Shown here in pieces: positions 20,338 through 28,605 of a DNA stretch of 64,000 nt. The translations under genes were made by a program, and so were the position numbers. Every line of letters starts with the position of its first letter. Positions within the stretch are counted from its first letter, which is position 1. The notes beneath the pieces are model-generated. The model saw only the letters and a list, made by a program, of their open reading frames with translations, was not told the origin of the DNA and ran no database searches. This DNA comes from Xanthomonas vesicatoria ATCC 35937 (GTDB lineage: Bacteria; Pseudomonadota; Gammaproteobacteria; Xanthomonadales; Xanthomonadaceae). The stretch lies in NCBI RefSeq assembly GCF_001908725.1, contig NZ_CP018725.1, positions 3,162,001-3,226,000 on the forward strand, written 5' to 3'.

Positions 20338-20955
20338 ATGCATTGGGTCGATCCTGATTTCCTCCCTGAAACCCGCGGCACCCTGGCGCGTTTTCTGCTC
20401 AATCCCAAGGCCGATATCGATGGCCTGCTGCTCACCGATGGCACCGAGGTGCATACCCCGCCGCATCTGTCGGCAGCGCTGCTCAAGGCGCTCAAGCCCG
20501 GCAGCGCGCTCACCGTGCGCGGCCTCAAGCCACGCGATGTGGACATGTTGGTGGCCCTGGCGATCGACCCGGACGGCGGCAAGCGCATCCTCGACGAAGG
20601 CCCGCATGGGCCGCATGCCAAGCCCAAGCCCAAGCCGCCGGCCGGCAAGCCGCCCAAGCCGCAGCTCACCCAGCATGCCGGCACCATCGCGCGGCTGCTG
20701 CATGGTCCACATGGGCAGGTACATGGCGTGTTGTTCGACGACGAGGTGACGGTGCGGTTTCCACCGCATGCCGGCGCCGACTTCGCCAAGCAACTGGTGG
20801 TCGGCAAGCCCTTGGTGGTCGAAGGCGACACCAGGGCTACGCCGCATGGCGTGTTGATCCACGCGCACGCGCTGGGCAGCAAGGCCGCTACGTTGAAGCA
20901 GATCGCGCATCCGCCGCATGGCCCGGGCGCGCACAAGCCCAAGCCCAAGCACTAG
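20338..20955 (+). CDS. Cytoplasmic-looking paralogue with two OB-like modules
   Basis: 205 residues, no signal peptide. Modules at about 14-76 (GTLARFLLNPKADIDGLLL..DGTEVHTPPHL) and 115-179 (GTIARLLHGPHGQVHGVLF) repeat the pattern of the preceding exported protein. Lys/Pro/His-rich linkers (KPKPKPPAGKPPKP) replace the neutral Pro linkers, making this protein strongly basic. Ribosome site GGAG is seven bases before ATG. The pair probably arose by tandem duplication followed by loss or gain of the export signal. Function unknown. Confidence 0.8.
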   Translation: MHWVDPDFLPETRGTLARFLLNPKADIDGLLLTDGTEVHTPPHLSAALLKALKPGSALTVRGLKPRDVDMLVALAIDPDGGKRILDEGPHGPHAKPKPKPPAGKPPKPQLTQHAGTIARLLHGPHGQVHGVLFDDEVTVRFPPHAGADFAKQLVVGKPLVVEGDTRATPHGVLIHAHALGSKAATLKQIAHPPHGPGAHKPKPKH

Positions 20956-21053
20956 GCGCCGCGCATGTGCCCGCTGCGCGGCATTGACCAGGTCGTGAGC
21001 GGCGTCGCCATGCCGGTGGGTCGTGCACGGCCACACGCCACGGAGCGATGCGC

Positions 21054-22274
21054 ATGAGCACCGCACGCCGGCCGCGGGGGACGCGTGCGCTGGAAGCACT
21101 GCATTTCAGCGTGGCCGATGTCCAGGACGGGCTGGGGCCATTTTTGAGTGTGTTCTTGCAGTCCAAGGGCTGGTCGGTGGCCGCGATCGGCACGGTGATG
21201 AGCGTGGGCGGCATTGCCGGCATGCTCGCCACCACGCCGGCCGGCGCACTGGTCGATGCCACCCGGCGCAAGCGCGCCGTGGTGGTGGTCGGCTGCCTGG
21301 CGATCCTGCTCGCCACCGCGTTGATCTGGCTGCGCCCGACGACCGCCGGCGTCGCCGCCGCACAGATCGCATCGGCGCTGGCGGCGGCGGGCATCGGCCC
21401 GGCGCTCACCGGCATCACCTTGGGCCTGGTACGCGCACGCCGGTTCGATCATCAACTGGCGCGCAACCAGGTCGCCAATCACGCCGGCAACATGCTGGCG
21501 GCGGTGCTGGCCGGCTGGTTGGGATGGCGCTACGGATTTGGCGCGATCTTCGCGCTCACCGCGGTGTTCGGCGTGTTGGCGCTGGCGGCCGTGCTGTCGA
21601 TTCCGGCAGCTGCCATCGACCATCGCGCTGCCCGCGGTCTGGGTCATGCCGACGGCGCAGACGCACTGAGCGCCTGGCGGGTGTTGCTGACCTGCCGGCC
21701 CTTGGCCTTGCTGGCGGTCACGCTGGGGCTGTTTCATCTGGGCAACGCGGCGATGCTGCCGTTGTATGGCATGGCGATCGTGGCTGCGCACGCCGGTGAC
21801 CCCAGCGCGCTGACCGCCACCACGATTGTGGTCGCGCAATCCACGATGGTGGTGGTCGCCTTGCTGGCGATGCGCTGGATCCGCGTGCACGGGCATTGGT
21901 GGGTGTTGCTGCTGGCCTTTCTGGCCTTGCCTTTGCGCGCGCTGGTGGCGGCTTCGGTGATCCAGGGCTGGGGCGTGTTTCCGGTGCAGATCCTCGATGG
22001 GCTCGGCGCCGGCCTGCAAAGCGTGGTGGTGCCGGCGTTGGTGGCGCGCTTGCTGCACGGCACCGGCCGGGTCAACGTCGGCCAGGGCGCGGTGATGACG
22101 GTGCAGGGCATTGGCGCGGCACTCAGCCCCGCGTTCGGCGGCTGGCTCGCGCACGACTTCGGCTATCGCATCGCGTTTTTGAGCCTGGGCGCAATCGCCC
22201 TGCTGGCCGTTGCGCTGTGGGTCGGCTGCCGTGGCATGTTGCAGGCGGCGACCAGCGTGCAGACCGCGTCGTAG
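21054..22274 (+). CDS. Major facilitator superfamily transporter
   Basis: 406 residues with about 12 hydrophobic segments. The loop 2-3 region GALVDATRRKRAVVV carries the MFS G-x-x-x-D-x-x-x-R-[KR] signature. It begins LEALHFSVADVQDGLGPFLSVFLQSKGW, a motif of a bacterial MFS subgroup of unknown substrate. ATG 21054 is chosen over 21048 because CGGAG then sits eight bases away. Inner-membrane drug or metabolite exporter is the likeliest role; substrate unknown. Confidence 0.87.
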   Translation: MSTARRPRGTRALEALHFSVADVQDGLGPFLSVFLQSKGWSVAAIGTVMSVGGIAGMLATTPAGALVDATRRKRAVVVVGCLAILLATALIWLRPTTAGVAAAQIASALAAAGIGPALTGITLGLVRARRFDHQLARNQVANHAGNMLAAVLAGWLGWRYGFGAIFALTAVFGVLALAAVLSIPAAAIDHRAARGLGHADGADALSAWRVLLTCRPLALLAVTLGLFHLGNAAMLPLYGMAIVAAHAGDPSALTATTIVVAQSTMVVVALLAMRWIRVHGHWWVLLLAFLALPLRALVAASVIQGWGVFPVQILDGLGAGLQSVVVPALVARLLHGTGRVNVGQGAVMTVQGIGAALSPAFGGWLAHDFGYRIAFLSLGAIALLAVALWVGCRGMLQAATSVQTAS

Positions 22275-22572
22275 GCGATGCAAGCACGCATGTATCAAAG
22301 TTTATTGCGCGGTGCGTGGTGCATTGCGTTGCGCTGTCGAGGCTCAAGAGCCTTGCTAGGCAAGCACTGAGGACGCGCAGCGCGCATGCAGGCACCGCGG
22401 CATCACCATTGCGATGTAAGCAGTGGGCAGTGCTGGGTGTCTGGCGTTCGATCAAGCCCGACCAACGGCTTCGGTCGATGCCTGCGCATCGCGCTCAAGC
22501 ACTGAGTTTGCAGTGGTCCAGGCCGATTGCCAGAGCGGATCGGCAGTTATCGGCGATGGCGCTACGACGCAG
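22275..22572. other. Intergenic region between the MFS gene and trmL
   Basis: 298 bases between convergent genes. Only weak short inverted repeats are visible; no gene or strong terminator. Confidence 0.35.
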
Positions 22573-23049
22573 TTACTGACCGCCGGCGAAGTTCCACTGC
22601 CGCCAGGCTTCGAACACCATCACCGCCACGGTGTTGGACAGATTGAGGCTGCGATTGTCCGGGCGCATCGGCAGACGCAGACGGTGCTGCGGCGGGATCG
22701 ATTCCAGCACTTCGGCCGGCAGGCCGCGGGTTTCCGGGCCAAACAAAAACGCATCGCCATCGGCAAACTGGGGTGTGTCGTAACGCACAGTGCTACGCGT
22801 ACTCAGTGCAAACAGGCGCTTGGGCGCGATGGCGGCCAGTGCGGTGGGCAGATCGGCGTGCACTTGCAGGGTCGCATATTCGTGGTAGTCCAGGCCGGCG
22901 CGCTTGAGCTGCTTGTCGCTGAGGTCGAAGCCGAGCGGCTCGATCAAGTGCAGGCGCGCGCCGGTGTTGGCGCACAAGCGAATCACATTGCCCGTGTTGG
23001 GCGGAATTTCCGGTTGGAACAAGATGACATCGAGGACGGGTGCTGGCAT
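22573..23049 (-). CDS. trmL: tRNA (cytidine/uridine-2'-O-)-methyltransferase TrmL
   Basis: 158 residues, matching TrmL (157 in E. coli). A SPOUT methyltransferase that methylates the 2'-O of the wobble base 34 of certain leucine tRNAs. Landmarks: VILFQPEIPPNTGNVIRLCANTG at the N-terminus, FGPETRGLP and the SAM-knot sequence IPMRPDNRSLNLSNTVAV-type segment near the end (here LRLPMRPDNRSLNLSN). The longer open frame upstream runs over the next gene in another frame and is not real. Confidence 0.94.
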   Translation of the reverse strand: MPAPVLDVILFQPEIPPNTGNVIRLCANTGARLHLIEPLGFDLSDKQLKRAGLDYHEYATLQVHADLPTALAAIAPKRLFALSTRSTVRYDTPQFADGDAFLFGPETRGLPAEVLESIPPQHRLRLPMRPDNRSLNLSNTVAVMVFEAWRQWNFAGGQ

Positions 23050-23075
23050 GCGCGCAAGTGTAGCTGCGCGCGTGC

Positions 23076-23525
23076 TTAAAGGCGGGCGGCGGCGCTGACC
23101 AGTGCTTCCAGTTCGGCCGGCGACGGCTGCAGCTGCGGCACCGGCAGATTGACCATGACCTGGCCCATCAGCGCACCGATGGCGGCAGCGGCCTGGCCGG
23201 AGGCGCTCCGGGCAGTGGCGGCACCGCTGCGGACCACCAGCTCGGCGCGCTGTTCGGCCGACGGACGCACCTGCACTGCAGCCAGGGTGACGACCCGCGG
23301 GCCGGCCTGCTCCGCCAGCTGCTCGGCGGACGGGCGCACCTGCACGGCGGCCAGGGTGCGGATGTCGCTGCTGCGCTCCAGCGTCTGCTGGGCGATCTGG
23401 TCGGCTGCCGGGCGGACCTGCACGGTGTCCAGTGTCGCCAGGCTGGCAGCCTGTGCGAAACCGGCGAAGGTGGTGCCGGCCAGCAGGGCGGCGGAGAGGG
23501 CGATGCGCAGGGTCTGGGTGTTCAT
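23076..23525 (-). CDS. Secreted protein with three 17-residue repeats
   Basis: 149 residues. Signal peptide 1-27 (cleavage after FAQA). Then three near-identical 17-residue repeats: TLDTVQVRPAADQIAQQ (31-47), TLAAVQVRPSAEQLAEQ (57-73) and TLAAVQVRPSAEQRAEL (80-96). The C-terminal part is Ala-rich. Each repeat would form a short strand (VQVRP) followed by an amphipathic helix. I do not know the family. It is 26 bases before trmL in the same direction. Probably periplasmic or secreted. Confidence 0.8.
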   Translation of the reverse strand: MNTQTLRIALSAALLAGTTFAGFAQAASLATLDTVQVRPAADQIAQQTLERSSDIRTLAAVQVRPSAEQLAEQAGPRVVTLAAVQVRPSAEQRAELVVRSGAATARSASGQAAAAIGALMGQVMVNLPVPQLQPSPAELEALVSAAARL

Positions 23526-23911
23526 GGCGAGGTCTCTTGGTGTGGGTGATCAGTGGTGTTGTAGTAAGGTAGTACACCGTTTCGGTATGCGCAAGAACTT
23601 TCGACGCCCTGATTTATTTATTCAGCAGAAAGTCAGTTTGCGTTTCGGGTGCGGCTTGCCTGGTAGAGAGAGCAAGCCACGTGCCAGATCTAGTTGATTG
23701 TTTTTAAGGGTTTTATTCGAATTGATGCGTGTCCGCGTCCGGACACCCGGACGCCGCAGCAGGCGCCGGACAAGGCCGCGTCCGCTCGCATGGGACAACT
23801 GCAGGCCGGATCCGGTGTGCTGAATGAGGCGTATGGCGCATGCCGGGCACGCGTTTGACCGCCGGACAACTGCGGCACAATCCGGCTTTGCCCCTACGGT
23901 GTGGATGACTT
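23526..23911. other. AT-richer divergent intergenic region
   Basis: 386 bases between the repeat-protein gene and the lipoprotein gene. The stretch about 23560-23720 is clearly AT-richer than the surroundings and likely holds the promoters. No gene seen. Confidence 0.4.
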
Positions 23912-24232
23912 ATGCGCGTGCTGATGCTGTCTGTTCTGGTTGCTACCACCACCGCGGCGTGCACCTGGGTCCCGATCGAACAAAGTGGCAAAGGCGTGCA
24001 GGTATTGCCCGCAGGCCCTGTGCCGGCTGGCTGTCAGCAGCAGGGCGAGGTAGTGGTGTCGGTCAAGAGCAAGGTCGGCTTCTACAACCGCAACCCGCTA
24101 CGTGTGCAGGAAGAACTGGAGACCCTGGCGCGCAACGAGGCGCCGGGCGCCAACGCCAACACCGTGCAGGCACAAGGCCAGCCGGCCGACGGAAGCCAGC
24201 GCTTCAACGCCTTCCGCTGCCCGCCGCGCTGA
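23912..24232 (+). CDS. DUF4156-type lipoprotein
   Basis: 106 residues. Lipoprotein signal MRVLMLSVLVATTTAAC with the acylated Cys at 17. The mature part (CTWVPIEQSGKGVQVLP ... CQQQGEVVVSVKSKVGFYNRNPLRVQEELETLARNEA) resembles the DUF4156/RcsF-like family of outer-membrane lipoproteins, which keep a conserved Cys pair; here one Cys follows AG and one lies at the C-terminal FRCPPR. Role unknown. Confidence 0.82.
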   Translation: MRVLMLSVLVATTTAACTWVPIEQSGKGVQVLPAGPVPAGCQQQGEVVVSVKSKVGFYNRNPLRVQEELETLARNEAPGANANTVQAQGQPADGSQRFNAFRCPPR

Positions 24233-24333
24233 ACCGTTGGGGTGGGGCGGGCGCCATTCAAATGTAAAGATGCGGTAAAACCAGCCAGCGGCTAGACTAG
24301 CGCCCCCTCGCCTGACGCCATGGCGCTACTTCG

Positions 24334-25350
24334 ATGCTCTTCCAGAATGTCTCCATCGCGGGACTGGCGCATATTGATGCGCCGCACACGCTGACTTCCA
24401 AGGAAATCAACGAGCGCCTGCAACCGACCTACGACCGCCTCGGAATCAAGACCGACGTGTTGGGTGACGTTGCCGGTATCCATGCACGGCGCTTGTGGGA
24501 CCAGGATGTCCAGGCATCCGACGCCGCCACCCAGGCCGCGCGCAAGGCGCTGATCGATGCCGGCATCGGCATCGAGAAGATCGGCCTGCTGGTCAACACC
24601 TCGGTGAGCCGCGATTACCTGGAGCCGTCCACGGCGTCCATCGTGTCCGGCAACCTGGGCGTGGGCGACCACTGCGTCACCTTCGACGTCGCCAATGCCT
24701 GCCTTGCCTTCATCAACGGCATGGATATCGCTGCGCGCATGCTCGAGCGCGGCGAGATCGACTACGCCTTGGTGGTCGATGGCGAGACCGCCAACCTGGT
24801 CTATGAAAAGACGCTGGAGCGCATGACCTCCCCGGACGTCACCGAGGAGGAGTTCCGCAACGAACTCGCCGCGTTGACCCTGGGCTGCGGCGCTGCCGCG
24901 ATGGTGATGGCGCGCACCGAGCTGGTGCCCGACGCACCGCGCTACAAGGGCGGCGTGACCCGCTCGGCCACCGAGTGGAACAAGTTGTGCCGCGGCAACC
25001 TGGACCGCATGGTCACCGACACCCGCCTGCTGCTGATCGAAGGCATCAAGCTGGCGCAGAAGACCTTCCTCGCAGCCCGTCAGGTGCTGGGCTGGGCGGT
25101 GGATGAGCTGGATCAGTTCGTGATCCACCAGGTCAGCCGCCCGCACACGGCCGCATTCGTCAAATCGTTCGGCATCGATCCGGCAAAGGTCATGACCATC
25201 TTCGGCGAACACGGCAATATCGGCCCGGCTTCGGTGCCGATCGTGCTGAGCAAGCTCAAGGAACTGGGCCGCTTGAAGAAGGGCGACCGGATCGCGCTGC
25301 TGGGCATCGGGTCGGGGTTGAACTGCTCGATGGCGGAAGTGGTTTGGTGA
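24334..25350 (+). CDS. oleA: OleA, thiolase-fold enzyme of olefin biosynthesis
   Basis: 338 residues. OleA joins two fatty acyl-CoAs head to head to a 2-alkyl-3-ketoacid, the first step to long-chain olefins. Cys123 (VANACLAF), Glu97 (YLEPST), His265 (FVIHQVSRP) and Asn295 (EHGNIGP) match the catalytic residues reported for X. campestris OleA as Cys143, Glu117, His285 and Asn315; the constant offset of 20 fits a tagged construct. First gene of the ole cluster, separated from oleB by a Fic gene. FabH-like overall. Confidence 0.96.
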   Translation: MLFQNVSIAGLAHIDAPHTLTSKEINERLQPTYDRLGIKTDVLGDVAGIHARRLWDQDVQASDAATQAARKALIDAGIGIEKIGLLVNTSVSRDYLEPSTASIVSGNLGVGDHCVTFDVANACLAFINGMDIAARMLERGEIDYALVVDGETANLVYEKTLERMTSPDVTEEEFRNELAALTLGCGAAAMVMARTELVPDAPRYKGGVTRSATEWNKLCRGNLDRMVTDTRLLLIEGIKLAQKTFLAARQVLGWAVDELDQFVIHQVSRPHTAAFVKSFGIDPAKVMTIFGEHGNIGPASVPIVLSKLKELGRLKKGDRIALLGIGSGLNCSMAEVVW

Positions 25351-25361
25351 TTGCTGTGGCG

Positions 25362-25394
25362 ACGCGTTAAAAAAAATGGATTTTTAGAACGCGT
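25362..25394. promoter_or_regulatory. Inverted repeat between oleA and the Fic gene
   Basis: ACGCGTT (25362-25368) and AACGCGT (25388-25394) are exact inverted arms around an A-run and T-run. It could be an operator for the Fic gene, whose product carries a DNA-binding-like C-terminus, or an oleA terminator. Confidence 0.45.
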
Positions 25395-25433
25395 ATCTGC
25401 ATCATGTTCGTTCTCGCAACATGAGCAGGTGAC

Positions 25434-26573
25434 GTGGACGACACATCCGCCTTCGATCCGACCAAGCCCCACAACGCTCTTCCGCCGCTGCCGCCGGCGG
25501 GAGACATCGAAACCCGCAGCCTGCTCAAGGCTTGCATCGTTGCCCGTACCGCCCTGGCCGAGTTGAAACAGGCCACGGCGTTGTTGCCCAACCCGGCGGT
25601 GTTGATCAATACGATTCCGGTCCTGGAAGCGCAAGCCAGCTCGGAGATCGAAAACATCGTCACGACCACTGACGATTTATTTCGTTACGCAGACGATCAG
25701 GAGCGCGCCCAAAATCCCGCGACCAAAGAAGCGCTCCGTTACCGCAGCGCGCTGTACGAAGGATTTCAATCGCTCCAGCAGCGGCCGCTGTGTACCGACA
25801 CCGCAGTTGTGGTGTGTAGCCGCATCAAGGCGGTGCAGATGCAGATTCGTCGGGTACCGGGTACTGCACTGGCCAACGAACAGATTCAGCACATCATCTA
25901 TACCCCGCCGGTGGGCGAAACGCTGCTGCGCGACAAACTCGCGAACTGGGAGCGCTTCATCCACGACCACACCGAGGTTGATCCCCTGATCCGGATGGCA
26001 GTGGCGCATTACCAATTCGAAGCAATCCACCCATTTACCGATGGCAATGGGCGCACCGGGCGGGTGCTAAATCTGCTGATGCTGATCGAGCAAGGGTTGC
26101 TTGATGTTCCGGTGCTGTATCTGTCGCGCTATATCATCCGCCACCGCAGCGATTACTACCGCTTGCTGCTGGAAGTGACGCGGCATGGGCATTGGGCCGA
26201 ATGGATTCATTACATGCTTGCCGCCGTCGCGGAGACCGCTGCCTGGACAACCGCGAAAATTCAGGCGATCCGCAGCCTGGGGACGCAGGCACGCGATCAC
26301 GTTCGCCGTCTTGCACCCAGGGCATATAGCCGCGAGCTTGTCGATGTGATTTTCAATCAACCGTATTGCCGCATTCAAAACGTGGTGGATGCGCTCAGCG
26401 TGACGCGCCAGACAGCAGCGCGTCATCTCAAGGAATTGGTGGATATCGGCGTGCTCAAGGAGCAGCGCTTAGGCAAGGAGAAGTTGTTCCTGCATCCTGC
26501 CTTCCTGCAATTGCTTTCTGCTGACGGTCATCAACTGCCGCCTTACCGAGTAAGTCCGCAAGAAGCCCCATGA
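25434..26573 (+). CDS. Fic-domain AMP transferase with N-terminal inhibitory motif
   Basis: 379 residues from a GTG start. N-terminal Fic-associated helices carry SSEIEN (69-74), the [S/T]xxxE[G/N] autoinhibition motif of class II Fic proteins; Glu73 is at the same number as in Shewanella Fic. The catalytic loop HPFTDGNGRTGR (199-210) is intact, so it should transfer AMP (or another phosphate moiety) to protein hydroxyls. The C-terminal ~90 residues look like a winged helix (YCRIQNVVDALSVTRQTAARHLKELVDIGVL). It sits between oleA and oleB in the same direction but has no known link to olefin synthesis. Confidence 0.92.
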   Translation: MDDTSAFDPTKPHNALPPLPPAGDIETRSLLKACIVARTALAELKQATALLPNPAVLINTIPVLEAQASSEIENIVTTTDDLFRYADDQERAQNPATKEALRYRSALYEGFQSLQQRPLCTDTAVVVCSRIKAVQMQIRRVPGTALANEQIQHIIYTPPVGETLLRDKLANWERFIHDHTEVDPLIRMAVAHYQFEAIHPFTDGNGRTGRVLNLLMLIEQGLLDVPVLYLSRYIIRHRSDYYRLLLEVTRHGHWAEWIHYMLAAVAETAAWTTAKIQAIRSLGTQARDHVRRLAPRAYSRELVDVIFNQPYCRIQNVVDALSVTRQTAARHLKELVDIGVLKEQRLGKEKLFLHPAFLQLLSADGHQLPPYRVSPQEAP

Positions 26574-26717
26574 TCTTTACGATACCTGCAAATGTTTGCC
26601 AAGCGCTGCCGTTTGATGTGGCACGGTACGTGATCGCTGCAGGATTCTTTATTCGCATCGCCCGGGCCAACGCCGGCGCGATCTAGCTCTTCTCGAAACA
26701 AACCGGATCCTTTTGGC

Positions 26718-27620
26718 ATGAATTACCCCGGCTATCCCTTCACCCCCAAGCGCCTCGATGTGCGTCCCGGCGTTGCGATGTCGTATCTGGACGAAGGTCC
26801 GCGCGATGGCGAAGTGGTCGTGATGCTGCACGGCAATCCGTCGTGGAGTTATCTGTGGCGGCATCTGGTCAGCGGTCTGTCCGATCGCTACCGCTGCATC
26901 GTGCCCGACCACATCGGCATGGGCTTGTCCGACAAGCCGGACGATGCGCCCGAGGCGCAGCCTCGTTACGATTACACGCTGCAATCGCGCGTGGACGATC
27001 TGGATACGCTGCTGCAGCATCTTGGCATCACCGGCCCGGTCACGCTGGCGGTGCACGACTGGGGCGGCATGATCGGGTTCGGCTGGGCGTTGTCGCATCA
27101 CGCGCAGGTCAAGCGCCTGGTGATCACCAACACCGCTGCGTTCCCGCTGCCGCCGGAGAAACCGATGCCGTGGCAGATCGCGATGGGCCGGCACTGGCGG
27201 CCGGGCGAGTGGTTTATCCGCACCTTCAATGCGTTTTCGTCCGGCGCATCCTGGTTTGGCGTCTCGCGGCGGATGCCGGCCGCCGTGCGTCGCGCCTATG
27301 TGGCGCCGTACAACAATTGGCGCAACCGCATCTCCACCATTCGCTTCATGCAGGACATTCCGCTGTCGCCGGCCGACAAGGACTGGTCGTTGCTGGAACG
27401 TTCTGCACAGGCCTTGCCGTCGTTCGCCGATCGGCCGGCCTTTATCGCCTGGGGCTTGCGCGACATCTGCTTCGACAAGCACTTCCTGGCCGGCTTCCGC
27501 AAGGCTTTGCCGAACGCCGAGGTGACTGCGTTCGACGATGCCAATCACTACGTGCTGGAAGACAAGCACGAGGTTCTGGTGCCGGCGATTCGTGCATTTC
27601 TGGAGCGCAATCCGCTCTAG
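26718..27620 (+). CDS. oleB: OleB, beta-lactone decarboxylase (alpha/beta hydrolase)
   Basis: 300 residues of the haloalkane-dehalogenase-like alpha/beta-hydrolase fold. Asp114 in VHDWGG is the nucleophile, Asp249 (WGLRDI) the acid and His277 (ANHYVL) the base, as in X. campestris OleB, which removes CO2 from the beta-lactone to give a cis-olefin. The HGNPSWSYLWR oxyanion motif is near residue 39. About 145 bases separate it from the Fic gene, so it may have its own promoter. Confidence 0.95.
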   Translation: MNYPGYPFTPKRLDVRPGVAMSYLDEGPRDGEVVVMLHGNPSWSYLWRHLVSGLSDRYRCIVPDHIGMGLSDKPDDAPEAQPRYDYTLQSRVDDLDTLLQHLGITGPVTLAVHDWGGMIGFGWALSHHAQVKRLVITNTAAFPLPPEKPMPWQIAMGRHWRPGEWFIRTFNAFSSGASWFGVSRRMPAAVRRAYVAPYNNWRNRISTIRFMQDIPLSPADKDWSLLERSAQALPSFADRPAFIAWGLRDICFDKHFLAGFRKALPNAEVTAFDDANHYVLEDKHEVLVPAIRAFLERNPL

Positions 27621-27901
27621 CGCGCCGGCACACCGCATGCGTGGGTGCGGTGCGGGTAGTGAAGAACCGTCGCTTGTCGCCGCCTCTGGGCACGCCGTGC
27701 ATTACTTGGAGTGGCTTCGATCCCTCGATGAACGCCGCTGCCGCGCAGCCATCGCGCGCAGCGCGAAGGCGGGTGACCGAATCGCCGACGGGCGCAACGC
27801 CCCAGCATAACGAGGCGGCCGAAGTGCGCTGCCCTGGCCATGCCTGCAGGGCGCCGGTACCGCCACTGAGACAGCGCGCGCATGCGCGCCGCGCTGAAAC
27901 C

Positions 27902-28285
27902 CTACGGTGTTGGCAACGGGTTGCGTTGTGCGTCGTCCACACCGATCCAGTCGGCGTCGGTCAGTGTATGCAGTCCATGCGCCAGGCGCGACTTGTCGCA
28001 TTGCGCACTGCGCTCGCCAAATTCCAGCGAGGCCGGTACAGCGGCGCAGGAGGACGGGCGGCGGTCGTGGATGCTGCAGCGGCTGTAGCGGCCGATGTCC
28101 GCATCCAGGGCGATACAGCGCGGTTGCGATTGCGAGGTGCCGCGCATCACGCGCTCGTGCGTGCGCAAGGAGTCGGTCAGTTCGATCGGCACCCTGCCGC
28201 CCAACGCGGGATCGGCTTCGCTCCAGTGGAAACTGACGCGGAAATAGGCGCAGCAAGCGCCGCAGGTAAGGCAGGGATGTGCCAT
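27902..28285 (-). CDS. YkgJ-type cysteine-cluster protein
   Basis: 127 residues from ATG 28285. It opens MAHPCLTCGACCAYFRV, the CxxCxxCC metal-binding cluster of the YkgJ (UPF0153) family, with further Cys in CIALD, CSIHDRRPSSC and CDK, suggesting a zinc or Fe-S site. Biochemical role unknown. It lies on the opposite strand inside the ole cluster, between oleB and oleC, so it splits the cluster into two transcripts. Confidence 0.87.
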   Translation of the reverse strand: MAHPCLTCGACCAYFRVSFHWSEADPALGGRVPIELTDSLRTHERVMRGTSQSQPRCIALDADIGRYSRCSIHDRRPSSCAAVPASLEFGERSAQCDKSRLAHGLHTLTDADWIGVDDAQRNPLPTP

Positions 28286-28605
28286 GGAATGCCGGGCCTG
28301 GCGCGGCGAAATCGCGTGGGGAGCGCGGCATTCTGACCGAACCACGGCACGAAACAAGGGGCATGCGATGGTGGCCGTTTAGCGAGCCAGATACGGTCTG
28401 GGCCGCATGGACGTCCTGCGGCCAGCCGGCGATGTCCAGGTGTGGCATGCGGTGCGTGCACGCTGCGATGGCATGTCCGGCGACCGCTGCGCATCCGCGC
28501 GTCATCGATCTGCGAGAAGGCCTGCGCGATCGCCGGCATTGCCGCAAATCCTGCCGGCCGCCTGCAAGCGGGCGGTGCCATTGGCACATGGGTGATAATG
28601 CGTAG
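28286..28605. other. Divergent intergenic region before oleC
   Basis: 320 bases with promoters for the ykgJ-like gene and oleC-oleD by position. No gene or strong palindrome seen. Confidence 0.4.

Noticed and set aside
23050..23577. N-terminal extension of the trmL frame
   Set aside because: It overlaps the secreted repeat-protein gene in another frame; the TrmL family starts at MPAPVLDVILFQ.
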